From assembly GCA_015494675.1 (NCBI GenBank), contig WGAW01000019.1, positions 1 to 9,994 of the forward strand: a stretch of 9,994 nucleotides of DNA, given 5' to 3'. Shown one piece after another: positions 1-6,128 of this stretch; the first letter of the stretch is position 1, and each line of letters begins with the position of its first letter. The stretch comes from Hydrogenimonas sp. (GTDB taxonomy: Bacteria; Campylobacterota; Campylobacteria; Campylobacterales; Hydrogenimonadaceae). Both the position numbers and the translations under genes were made by a program. The notes below the pieces were generated by a model. It was not told the origin of the DNA. It searched no databases and saw nothing but the letters and a program-made list of their open reading frames with translations.

Positions 1-555
1 GTTCATCGCCACGATGTTCAGCACGGGGATGAAATAAAACGGCAAAGATACGAAGAAAAAGAGGAGGAATAGGCCGAACTGCTTGAGCAGAAATATAAGG
101 TAGTCGACTATGGAGACGGTGGCTCTGCGCTCGATGTTCGGGTAGTGGCGCCTCTGCACTTCAGCTACTATGTAGGGGGTGAAGAAACCTATGATGATTA
201 CGGCAAGAATGACCGAAACGAGAACGGCGAAACCTCCCCCTATGACATAAAAGATCGTTCCGGCGATCGCCTTGAAGATGAAACTGCCCAAAATGGCGGA
301 GATGATCGGGTACTCCTTCGCAAACTGTGCCAATTCGTTCTGCGCATTCACGGCATCAGGGTTCTGTGATACCTGCGCCGCAACGTTGAGCATGTCGAAA
401 AACTCGCCCGATAGGTAGTACAGAAACAGTATCGAAATAAGCAGCGTTATGAAAAAAGGGGCCGTGCTGAGGACCAGAAACTTCGTGGTGAAAAAGTCTG
501 CAAGGCTTCTGGAGAGCAGTGCCCCTTCTGTATATATATCATCACTTTTTTGCAT
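1..555 (-). CDS. EI24-domain (CysZ-like) inner-membrane protein, 3' end cut by the window
   Basis: Reading leftward from ATG at 555-553, the frame stays open for 185 codons to base 1, so the C-terminus is missing. The start follows an AGGAGG ribosome site at 565-570 and lies 14 bases inside the upstream lipoprotein gene, which suggests translational coupling. Hydrophobic helices are seen at about residues 27-48, 83-128 (probably two passes) and 152-183. The segment GFFTPYIVAEVQRRHYPNIE (about 123-142) resembles the conserved loop of EI24-family proteins common in Campylobacterota. EI24/CysZ-type proteins are integral inner-membrane proteins; CysZ itself moves sulfate, but most bacterial members have no known substrate. 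I infer membrane location and family only. The frame is seen directly; the family call rests on recognition of the loop and helix layout. Confidence 0.75.
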   Translation of the reverse strand, partial: MQKSDDIYTEGALLSRSLADFFTTKFLVLSTAPFFITLLISILFLYYLSGEFFDMLNVAAQVSQNPDAVNAQNELAQFAKEYPIISAILGSFIFKAIAGTIFYVIGGGFAVLVSVILAVIIIGFFTPYIVAEVQRRHYPNIERRATVSIVDYLIFLLKQFGLFLLFFFVSLPFYFIPVLNIVAMN

Positions 556-1198
556 CCGTGCTCTCCTCCTTCGTCTCTATCAAAATCGCATCTTCCGTAT
601 CGTTCTCTTCGCTATCCGGCGATGAAGTCACCCTTTTCGGGGCAGTGCCGTGAAGCGCCTCTATCAGCTTCGCCCGCTGCTCGCCGCTCAGATCTTTCGA
701 CGCCACGGTATCGAGAATCTTTTCGGCTATCTTTACGCGTGACTCGTTCTCTTTCTGGTGAAAATATTTCTTCAGGTTGTCTTCGTAGGCGCGCAGTTTG
801 TCCTTTCGCCTTCTGTCGAAGTACCACAGAAGCGCTACGCCCGCGAGCAGAAGCAACATGATGGCACCCAAAAGGGTGTAGCGCTCCATCGCCTGCTCAT
901 GCTCAATTTTAAGCATCCTCTCCTTTTCGCGCATAAGCTCCAGTTCCGCCTCTTTTTGAAGCTCCAGTTGCTTCAGCTTCGCAGCACTGCTTATCTTTTC
1001 GAGCTCCACGCTCCTGTTCGCCTCGATCCGCGCGAGCTCTTTTTGCGCTTCGAGCTCCTCGTCGCTTACGAAAGTACGGTACTTCATTCTGCCCTGCACC
1101 GCCGGCTCTTTCGGTTCGAATCCGCCGCTGCCGCCGTTGTCGGTAGTGCAGCCGGCTACGAGCAGGGCCAGAACGAGAGGGAAAAAAAGTCTGCCCAT
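542..1198 (-). CDS. coiled-coil lipoprotein with an internal membrane helix, unknown function
   Basis: This 218-residue protein begins with a signal sequence and a lipobox (LLVAGC, modified Cys at residue 17). A Gly/Ser linker follows, then a charged, heptad-like coiled coil (about 45-105, rich in Glu, Lys and Leu). A hydrophobic helix at about 108-127 is followed directly by DRRRKDK, and the tail is acidic and probably disordered (about 187-218). Read as topology, the lipid-anchored N-terminus and coiled coil are periplasmic, the helix crosses the inner membrane, and the basic flank puts the C-terminal third in the cytoplasm. I do not recognise a family. It overlaps the EI24 gene by 14 bases, so the two are likely co-transcribed from the divergent promoter region at 1199-1292. 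Start choice: ATG at 1198, the only one that gives the complete signal peptide. Coding is firm; function is unknown. Confidence 0.85.
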   Translation of the reverse strand: MGRLFFPLVLALLVAGCTTDNGGSGGFEPKEPAVQGRMKYRTFVSDEELEAQKELARIEANRSVELEKISSAAKLKQLELQKEAELELMREKERMLKIEHEQAMERYTLLGAIMLLLLAGVALLWYFDRRRKDKLRAYEDNLKKYFHQKENESRVKIAEKILDTVASKDLSGEQRAKLIEALHGTAPKRVTSSPDSEENDTEDAILIETKEESTDAKK

Positions 1199-1222
1199 AC
1201 GCCTTTATCCGTTTTTTTATAT

Positions 1223-1228
1223 AGTATA
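1223..1228 (-). promoter_or_regulatory. -10 element for the lipoprotein/EI24 operon
   Basis: On the minus strand the bases read TATACT (5/6 match to TATAAT), in an AT-rich tract about 25 bases before the lipoprotein ATG at 1198. No clear -35 is seen, which is usual for Campylobacterota promoters. It lies only about 15 bases from the oppositely directed -10 of the frdA operon, so the two promoters share their control region. Confidence 0.45.
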
Positions 1229-1239
1229 GCATAGAGGCT

Positions 1240-1248
1240 TGTTATAAT
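1240..1248 (+). promoter_or_regulatory. extended -10 promoter of the fumarate reductase operon
   Basis: TGTTATAAT is a perfect extended -10 (TGnTATAAT). A start about 7 bases downstream would give a leader of roughly 38 bases before the ATG at 1293. The same nine bases precede the NDH-2 gene at 7480-7488, which supports a shared housekeeping promoter style. There is no recognisable -35. Confidence 0.6.
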
Positions 1249-1292
1249 TGCCCTAAAAAGAGTACCGGGGTGTATGAAAAAGGCGAAGCAGT

Positions 1293-2906
1293 ATGAGTGA
1301 TGTACTTGTAATAGGTGGCGGCGGAGCCGGTCTATGTGCCGCTATCGCAGCCAAAGAGACGGGGGCGAGCGTGAGCGTTCTGGGCAAGACATACCCTACC
1401 AGATCGCAGACATCGATGGCGCAGGGGGGCATAAACGCCGCTTTGGGCAATGTGGGGGAGGACAGCATAGAGGCGCATATAGCCGATACGCTGAGATCGG
1501 CCCATACGCTCGGAGACGAAAACATGATACGCAGGCTCTGTGAAAAGGGGCCCGAAACAATCGGGTGGCTCGACTCCATAGGAGTGCCGTTCAGCAGACT
1601 CGAAGGCGGGAGGGTGGCCCAAAGAAGACTCGGCGGCGCCGGCTCGGAGAGAGCCTGCTACGCTCAGGACTATACGGGCCTGAAGATACTTCACACCCTC
1701 TACGACACGGCGCTGGGTATGGGGGTGGAGTTTCTGGACGAACTCTTTATGCTCAACTTCATTGTCGAAGAGGGGCGGGTTCTGGGAGTGACCGCCATCG
1801 AGATAAGAAGCGGCGAAGTGAGGGCGATAGGGGCGAAAAGCGTAGTCGTCGCGACCGGAGGATACAGCGGCCTCTATCGCGGTTTTACCACAAACTCTTC
1901 GGCTACCACCGGTGACGGTACGGCGGCGGCGGTGCGGGCCGGATGCGTTTTGAGCGATATGGAGTTTGTGCAGTTTCACCCGACCGCCCTCAAAAGGAGC
2001 GGCATACTCATAAGCGAGAGCGCGCGCGGGGCGGGAGGCTACCTGCTCAACTCCAGAGGCGAGCGCTTCATTGACGAGTTGAAACCGAGGGATGTGGTGG
2101 CCAAAGCGATCTGGGAGCAGATAGAGAGCGGTGAGGATGTCTACCTCGACATAAGGCACCTCGGAGAAGCATTTATAGAGGAGAATCTGCCGCAGGAGCG
2201 GAAGCTCGCCAAGCTCTACGAGGGGGTCGATCCGGTAATCGACCTCATTCCGATAAAACCGGTCGCCCACTATACGATGGGCGGAATCGAGGTAGACTCG
2301 AACCATATGACGAAGATAAAAGGGCTCTTCGCGGCCGGGGAGTGCGCAAACGCACACGTGCACGGGGCCAACAGGCTGGGCGGCAACTCACTTCTTGAAA
2401 CCGTTGTATTCGGGCGCGAAGCGGGAGAGGGCGCGGCGCAGTTCGCACGCGAACACGGAAGCGTAACTCCCGCCTCGAGCGCCCAGTTTGAAAAAGATAG
2501 GGACTTCGTGGCGGCCATACCGCAATTTACAAACCAGATAGACTTCTATGAGAAGCGCGACTTCATGGGCAAAATCTTTTACAGAAACGTCGGCATAGTC
2601 AGAGGCGAGACGGGCCTAAAAGGCGTGCTGGCCGCGATAAGGCAGATGCAGAAGGAGCTTCCCTTCATGGGCATCGCCGACAAGAGCAGAGAGTTCAACA
2701 CCAACCTGCTCGAGTTCATAGAGTTCGGCAACATGGTGGAGCTTGCCGAAATAGTTCTGGTGAGCGCCATAGGGCGCAACGAATCGAGAGGCGCCCACCA
2801 GAGGGAGGATTTTCCGGCTGAAGACGACGAGAAGTTCGGCGGCGTACATTCGCTTTCATGGAAAGAGCAGGGAGTGCTCTGTAACGAATTCGAGGGGATG
2901 AAATGA
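1293..2906 (+). CDS. frdA: fumarate reductase/succinate dehydrogenase flavoprotein subunit, Gln at the covalent FAD site
   Basis: Catalytic FAD subunit interconverting fumarate and succinate, 537 residues. Visible in order: the Rossmann motif GGGGAG (8-13), the FAD loop YPTRSQTSMAQGG (34-46), QFHPTAL with catalytic-type His229, SESARGAGG (241-249), the proton-shuttling Arg266 in LKPRDVV, HYTMGG (His326), HGANRLGGNSL (Arg361), and a C-terminal helical domain ending near SRGAHQREDFP. At Gln39 most family members have the His that carries 8-alpha-bound FAD (His44 in E. coli FrdA), so FAD here is predicted to be non-covalent. There is no Tat or other signal peptide, so the protein is cytoplasmic. 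It is shorter at the C-terminus than E. coli SdhA (588). The stop overlaps the next ATG (ATGA, 2903-2906). Fumarate reduction, for example in a reductive TCA cycle, is favoured by inference only. L-aspartate oxidase is a relative but is excluded by the adjacent iron-sulfur subunit. Confidence 0.93.
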   Translation: MSDVLVIGGGGAGLCAAIAAKETGASVSVLGKTYPTRSQTSMAQGGINAALGNVGEDSIEAHIADTLRSAHTLGDENMIRRLCEKGPETIGWLDSIGVPFSRLEGGRVAQRRLGGAGSERACYAQDYTGLKILHTLYDTALGMGVEFLDELFMLNFIVEEGRVLGVTAIEIRSGEVRAIGAKSVVVATGGYSGLYRGFTTNSSATTGDGTAAAVRAGCVLSDMEFVQFHPTALKRSGILISESARGAGGYLLNSRGERFIDELKPRDVVAKAIWEQIESGEDVYLDIRHLGEAFIEENLPQERKLAKLYEGVDPVIDLIPIKPVAHYTMGGIEVDSNHMTKIKGLFAAGECANAHVHGANRLGGNSLLETVVFGREAGEGAAQFAREHGSVTPASSAQFEKDRDFVAAIPQFTNQIDFYEKRDFMGKIFYRNVGIVRGETGLKGVLAAIRQMQKELPFMGIADKSREFNTNLLEFIEFGNMVELAEIVLVSAIGRNESRGAHQREDFPAEDDEKFGGVHSLSWKEQGVLCNEFEGMK

Positions 2907-3055
2907 GCGAAGAGCTTGATGCGAAGAGGCTCGAAAGAGAACTGGAAGAGGCGGAGAGGAAGCTCGAAGAGACCGAGCGGATCATAGAGACCGTGAAAAA
3001 AGAGCTCGAAGATTTCAAAAAGAGCGGCGAAGAGAGCGGGGAGAGAGAGGAATGA
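2903..3055 (+). CDS. 50-residue coiled-coil protein between frdA and frdB, undescribed
   Basis: A 51-codon frame (stop included) fits exactly between the two catalytic genes. Its ATG overlaps the frdA stop (ATGA, 2903-2906) and its TGA overlaps the frdB ATG (ATGA, 3052-3055). A GAGGGG ribosome site lies at 2892-2897. It is not an N-terminal extension of frdB because the frames differ. The protein is almost entirely one charged helix, starting MSEELDAKRLEREL. Hydrophobic or small residues fall at 7, 10, 14, 17, 21, 24, 28, 31, 35 and 38, a clean 3-4 heptad repeat over about 32 residues, followed by a Gly/Ser/Glu tail. There are no Cys or His residues and no signal. I do not recognise it. Tight coupling suggests equal expression with the enzyme, perhaps as an assembly factor, small accessory subunit or docking helix; that is inference. 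Confidence 0.72.
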   Translation: MSEELDAKRLERELEEAERKLEETERIIETVKKELEDFKKSGEESGEREE

Positions 3056-3762
3056 TTCGGATAAAGATAAGGCGCTTTCACGCCCGAAGAGAGCCGCAGG
3101 AACTGGTGCAGGAGTGGGAGGTGAAAGAGGGTTCGACACTTCTTGAAGCGCTCACCTTTGTAAAATGCGAAAAAGACCCCACCCTGACCTTCCGCTCAGG
3201 CTGCAGAAGCAGCGTATGCGGCAGCTGCGCCGTGCGCGTAAACGGCAAAGAGGTGCTGGCTTGCGCCTACAAGCCGAAAAATGGAGATCTGGTGGAGCCC
3301 AGAAGGTTCGCGAAGGTCATAAAAGATCTTGCGGTAGACGAGAGCGAATCCTTCAAGACCCTGAAATCGGCTAAGGCGTGGCTAGGAGAGCCGAAAGAGG
3401 ATGCGGTGGTGACGCCGGAAGACGAGAAGCGTACCGAGCGCCAAAGCGACTGCATACTCTGCGGCTCGTGCTACAGCGCCTGCCCTGTGCTGGAGACAAA
3501 CCCGGCCTTTCTGGGGCCGTTCGCCCTCACAAGAGACTGGCGCTACGTAGCAGACCCGAGAGAGGGCGACATAAAGAGCAAGATCGATACGATCCAGCGA
3601 AACGGTGTATGGGACTGCACGCTATGCGGAGAGTGTACGGCCGTATGCCCGCAGGGGATAGACCCCAAATCGGATATTCTGATGCTGCGGACCAAAAGCT
3701 CGCAGATGGGCCATATGGATCCCAATATGGGAAGCTTCGGCAGTTTCGGTCTGGATTTCTGA
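3052..3762 (+). CDS. frdB: fumarate reductase/succinate dehydrogenase iron-sulfur subunit with three clusters
   Basis: A 236-residue electron-transfer subunit that links the flavoprotein to a quinone or other partner. The N-terminal ferredoxin-like domain binds [2Fe-2S] through Cys51, Cys56, Cys59 and Cys71. The C-terminal domain has CILCGSC...CP (Cys134, 137, 140, 144) and CTLCGEC...CP (Cys189, 192, 195, 199). In classical enzymes the second set lacks the middle Cys and holds [3Fe-4S]. Cys192 aligns with E. coli FrdB Val207, whose change to Cys is known to convert that centre to [4Fe-4S], so two [4Fe-4S] clusters are predicted here, as in the SdhE-type (type E) enzymes of Sulfolobus and relatives. 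No anchor subunit follows: the stop overlaps the regulator's ATG (TGATG, 3760-3764). The tail is unusually rich in Met, Gly and Ser. The start shares ATGA with the 50-residue gene. Confidence 0.92.
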   Translation: MIRIKIRRFHARREPQELVQEWEVKEGSTLLEALTFVKCEKDPTLTFRSGCRSSVCGSCAVRVNGKEVLACAYKPKNGDLVEPRRFAKVIKDLAVDESESFKTLKSAKAWLGEPKEDAVVTPEDEKRTERQSDCILCGSCYSACPVLETNPAFLGPFALTRDWRYVADPREGDIKSKIDTIQRNGVWDCTLCGECTAVCPQGIDPKSDILMLRTKSSQMGHMDPNMGSFGSFGLDF

Positions 3763-4439
3763 TGCTGCACCTTACGAAGATCGAACCGTTTGAAGGCATC
3801 GGCGAACAGCTGATAGATGAGATAAACAGGGTCGGCCGGATCAGGGAGTACCCGAAGGGCTCTCCCGCGATGGACCCCGACGACACTATGAGAAACTTCT
3901 ACATAATCCTCGAAGGGCGCATAAAGGTTTACAGGTACAACCCCCAGAACAACCGCGAGCAGACGCTCTATCTTCTCGGTCCGAAAGATATGTTCGACGT
4001 TCTGACCGTTCTTGACGGCAGGAGGCACGAGGTGATGACCGAAGCGATCGACGATGCGAAGGTGCTGGAGCTTCCTATCGAGAAGGTGAGGGAGTGGCTG
4101 CAGGCCAATCCCGCTTTCAACCGCGCCTTTTTGCCATACCTGGCCCGCCAGATGCGGCAGGTCGAGGAGCTTGCGAGCGATCTTTCGCTTTATGACACCT
4201 CCACGAGGCTGATGAAGCTCATTTTGAAAAACCTCGATATATCAAAACCTGTAAAACACCTGGGGCTGCTGCACAACCTGCCGCATGAAGAGATAGCCTC
4301 TATGATAGGAACGGTAAGGCATGTGGTGAACCGCCATCTGCAGCAGCTCAAAAAAGAGGGAATATTGAACATAGAGCGCAAAAAGCTTGCCGTCAACAAT
4401 GTAAAGAAGCTTCTTGAAAAGGTCGAACGGGAGTACTGA
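3762..4439 (+). CDS. Crp/Fnr-family transcription regulator, no cysteines
   Basis: A 225-residue regulator with a cyclic-nucleotide-binding-type beta-barrel at about residues 8-110 (FYIILEGRIKVYRYNP at 46-61), a long dimerisation helix (about 115-142) and a Crp-type winged helix (about 143-218, helix-turn-helix LPHEEIASMIGTVRHVVNRH). The protein has no Cys at all, so it cannot carry an Fnr iron-sulfur cluster. The barrel also lacks the usual cAMP-pocket RxE..S pattern, so its signal is unknown. Recognition-helix residues differ from the E..SR of Fnr and Crp, so it probably does not bind standard sites. Start: ATG at 3762 overlaps the frdB stop. The frame is open upstream to 3378, but that part is only the antisense-like shadow of frdB. 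Its position as last gene suggests control of the fumarate reductase operon, including itself; this is inferred. Confidence 0.88.
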   Translation: MLHLTKIEPFEGIGEQLIDEINRVGRIREYPKGSPAMDPDDTMRNFYIILEGRIKVYRYNPQNNREQTLYLLGPKDMFDVLTVLDGRRHEVMTEAIDDAKVLELPIEKVREWLQANPAFNRAFLPYLARQMRQVEELASDLSLYDTSTRLMKLILKNLDISKPVKHLGLLHNLPHEEIASMIGTVRHVVNRHLQQLKKEGILNIERKKLAVNNVKKLLEKVEREY

Positions 4440-4497
4440 GAGGCTCTCCCGGCCGATACCGCATTTCCCGACAGACCCAAACACCGCGACCTCTTTG

Positions 4498-4513
4498 AAA
4501 TCTCCGATTTTTT
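4498..4513 (+). terminator. weak terminator-like hairpin after the regulator gene
   Basis: AAATC pairs with GATTT around a TCC loop, and the sequence continues into T-rich bases (six T in total from 4508 to 4513). The stem is only five AT-rich pairs, so this is a marginal intrinsic terminator. It is about 60 bases past the stop of the Crp/Fnr gene. Confidence 0.25.
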
Positions 4514-4547
4514 AACCGTTTTGATACCCAGGTAGCAGAACGGTTTT
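4514..4547 (+). terminator. second hairpin in the 4440-4638 spacer, possible terminator
   Basis: AACCGTT (4514-4520) pairs perfectly with AACGGTT (4539-4545), followed by two more T. The 18-base loop can form an inner TAC/GTA mini-stem. With the preceding weak hairpin it may end the frd operon transcript. The T tract is short, so a regulatory role upstream of the YfdX operon is equally possible. Confidence 0.3.
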
Positions 4548-4556
4548 AGTCTAAAA
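4544..4556. promoter_or_regulatory. 13-bp palindrome upstream of the YfdX operon
   Basis: TTTTAG-T-CTAAAA is a perfect inverted repeat centred on T4550; CTAAAA recurs at 4559-4564. It sits just before an AT-rich promoter-like stretch (CATTAT at 4568-4573, a poor -10), which is where an operator would lie. Its core TAGTCTA is shared with the palindrome at 9392-9404. Confidence 0.4.
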
Positions 4557-4589
4557 GGCTAAAATTTCATTATCCGACAAAACTTAGGT

Positions 4590-4607
4590 GCTTCGTTTGA
4601 TCGAAGC
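4590..4607 (+). promoter_or_regulatory. leader hairpin before the YfdX gene
   Basis: GCTTCG pairs with CGAAGC around the loop TTTGAT. The eight bases GATCGAAG ending this hairpin are repeated at 4631-4638, directly before the ATG and next to the AGGAG ribosome site (4627-4631). The 5' arm could therefore pair with either copy. A translational switch is conceivable but unproven. Confidence 0.3.
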
Positions 4608-4638
4608 CGAAACAAAAAAGTATAGAAGGAGATCGAAG

Positions 4639-5520
4639 ATGAGAAAACTGGTTGTTTCCGCCGTAGCCGCGGCACTGCTCGGCTCTGCCGGATTGATGGC
4701 CGAAACTTCAGCCGCTGTTACGTCGAAAGCCGTAAAGAGTGCCAAGGCAAAAGCCGAAAGCGGCAAGTTGAAAGTTATAGATGAAGCGGTAAGCGCGGTT
4801 CTGCTTACCCAAAGGGTGCTCGACGCGCTCGATAAGAACGATATCGAAAAGGCCAAAAGCGAGCTCGAAAAGGCGATAGGCAAGCTCGAGGTGGTACTTG
4901 CCGACAAGAGTGCGCCCGCGCTTCTGCCCATAGACTCTGTAATTACAGCATCCGAATATATGGGCGATCTGAAGAGCATAAAAGAGACCCTCTCTACGGT
5001 CAAGAAACTTCTTGCGACCAAAAAGGTGCAGGAGGCCAGAAGGCTGCTCGATACTCTGCAGAGCGAGATAGATATAGTGACGGTCAGCCTGCCCCTCATA
5101 TCCTACCCGCAGGCGCTGAGGCTCTCTGCGAGGTACCTCAACGAAGGGAAGACGAAAGAGGCGAGAGACGTTCTGCAGATGGCTTTGGGGACTCTCGTAA
5201 AGAGCGAAACCGTCATCCCGCTGCCTCTTCTTAAGGCCCAGGCGCTGATAGAGGCGGCCGCCAAGACCGCGAAAAAAGATAAAGAGCAGGCCCTCAAGCA
5301 TCTCGAAGCGGCCAAAAATGAGCTCAAGATCGCCGAAGCGCTGGGTTACACGAGCGGAAGCGACACAACGTACAAGATGCTCGATGATGCGATAGAGGCG
5401 GTAGAGAAAGAGATACGCGGTAAAAACAGGGCCGAAAAGCTGTTTGAGGATCTGATGGAGAAGCTCAAGGAGTTCAAAGAGAAGGCTCTAAAGAGAGTAG
5501 AGAGCAAAAAGAGTAGCTGA
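4639..5520 (+). CDS. YfdX-family periplasmic protein
   Basis: A 293-residue helical protein with a Sec signal peptide (MRKLVVSAVAAALLGSAGLMA, likely cut after Ala21). The YfdX domain covers about residues 46-255: a repeated helical stretch with the LPIDSVI segment (96-102), the VTVSLPLISYPQAL core (147-160) and the LVKSETVIPLPLLKAQALI segment (186-204). A Lys/Glu-rich helix ends it (about 258-293). E. coli YfdX belongs to the acid- and EvgA-induced set and has been linked to chaperone-like stress behaviour; the exact activity is unsettled. Start: ATG at 4639 after AGGAG at 4627-4631. An in-frame GTG at 4588 would place charged residues before the signal peptide and is rejected. The stop overlaps the HdeD-like ATG (TGATG, 5518-5522). 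First gene of a three-gene operon. Confidence 0.87.
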   Translation: MRKLVVSAVAAALLGSAGLMAETSAAVTSKAVKSAKAKAESGKLKVIDEAVSAVLLTQRVLDALDKNDIEKAKSELEKAIGKLEVVLADKSAPALLPIDSVITASEYMGDLKSIKETLSTVKKLLATKKVQEARRLLDTLQSEIDIVTVSLPLISYPQALRLSARYLNEGKTKEARDVLQMALGTLVKSETVIPLPLLKAQALIEAAAKTAKKDKEQALKHLEAAKNELKIAEALGYTSGSDTTYKMLDDAIEAVEKEIRGKNRAEKLFEDLMEKLKEFKEKALKRVESKKSS

Positions 5521-6128
5521 TGGAGCCGAAAGAGAGGATAGAGTGGCTCATATTCGACGAAGAGACCCTTAAAAAGCAGAGCGGCCTGATAATAGGCTTG
5601 GGTGCCGTAACGGCGCTCATAGGGGTTGCCGGCATGGTCGCCCCGACGATCTTTTCGCTGGCCGTAGTCACATTTCTGGCATGGTTGTTTCTCTTTGGCG
5701 CCATCGTGGAGGGATATGCCGCGTACAAAAGCTACCGCCGCTCTTACGGTGCGTGGCTAAAGCCCGTGATGTCGCTGATCGCTTCGGTTTTACTGCTGCT
5801 CTTTCCCGTAGAGGGTGTGGCCGCGGTCGGTATGTTGCTGGCGGTATATCTGCTTGTAGACGCCTATTCGAGCGTAACGTTCGGATGGCAGTACAGGCCC
5901 AACAGAGGCTGGTGGGTAATGGTCCTGAACGGGCTTTTGTCGGTTCTGCTGGCCGCTGTTTTGCTGGCATCGTGGCCGCTCGGTTCGCTGGTGCTGGTGG
6001 GTCTGTTTGTGGGCATAAGCCTCTTTTTCGACGGCGTAGCCCTCGTAGCGCTTGGAATAGGCGCAAAAAAACCGGCCGGTTCCGGGAGTTCGGAAGATAC
6101 AAAAAAGGAGAAGAGTGATGAAAGTTGA
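5520..6128 (+). CDS. hdeD: HdeD/DUF308 family six-helix membrane protein
   Basis: A 202-residue protein with a short cytoplasmic N-terminus, six hydrophobic helices (about 22-42, 46-68, 81-97, 99-120, 131-152 and 156-180) and a hydrophilic Lys/Ser/Glu tail (182-202). The paired helices, an internal repeat and the RPNRGWWVMVLNGLLSVLLA segment (126-145) match the HdeD/DUF308 layout. E. coli HdeD is an inner-membrane protein needed for acid resistance at high cell density; its biochemical role is not known. It shares stop-start bases with the YfdX gene and overlaps the histone-fold gene by 11 bases, so all three should be made together. HdeD and YfdX both belong to acid-stress responses in enterobacteria, supporting an envelope-stress role here by inference. 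Confidence 0.85.
   Translation: MEPKERIEWLIFDEETLKKQSGLIIGLGAVTALIGVAGMVAPTIFSLAVVTFLAWLFLFGAIVEGYAAYKSYRRSYGAWLKPVMSLIASVLLLLFPVEGVAAVGMLLAVYLLVDAYSSVTFGWQYRPNRGWWVMVLNGLLSVLLAAVLLASWPLGSLVLVGLFVGISLFFDGVALVALGIGAKKPAGSGSSEDTKKEKSDES

Noticed and set aside
145..369. Plus-strand 74-codon frame near the left edge
   Set aside because: Antisense to the EI24 gene, with no ribosome site and no recognisable protein features.
1274..1300. Eight-codon frame (MKKAKQYE) overlapping the frdA start, a possible leader peptide
   Set aside because: No convincing ribosome site, no regulatory codon run, and a length easily expected by chance.
1332..2363. 343-codon open frame antisense to frdA
   Set aside because: A shadow of the strongly conserved flavoprotein; its translation has no domain or signal and low-complexity Arg/His runs.
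3378..3761. In-frame N-terminal extension of the Crp/Fnr gene
   Set aside because: This stretch lies inside frdB in another frame, and the barrel domain begins normally at the ATG at 3762.
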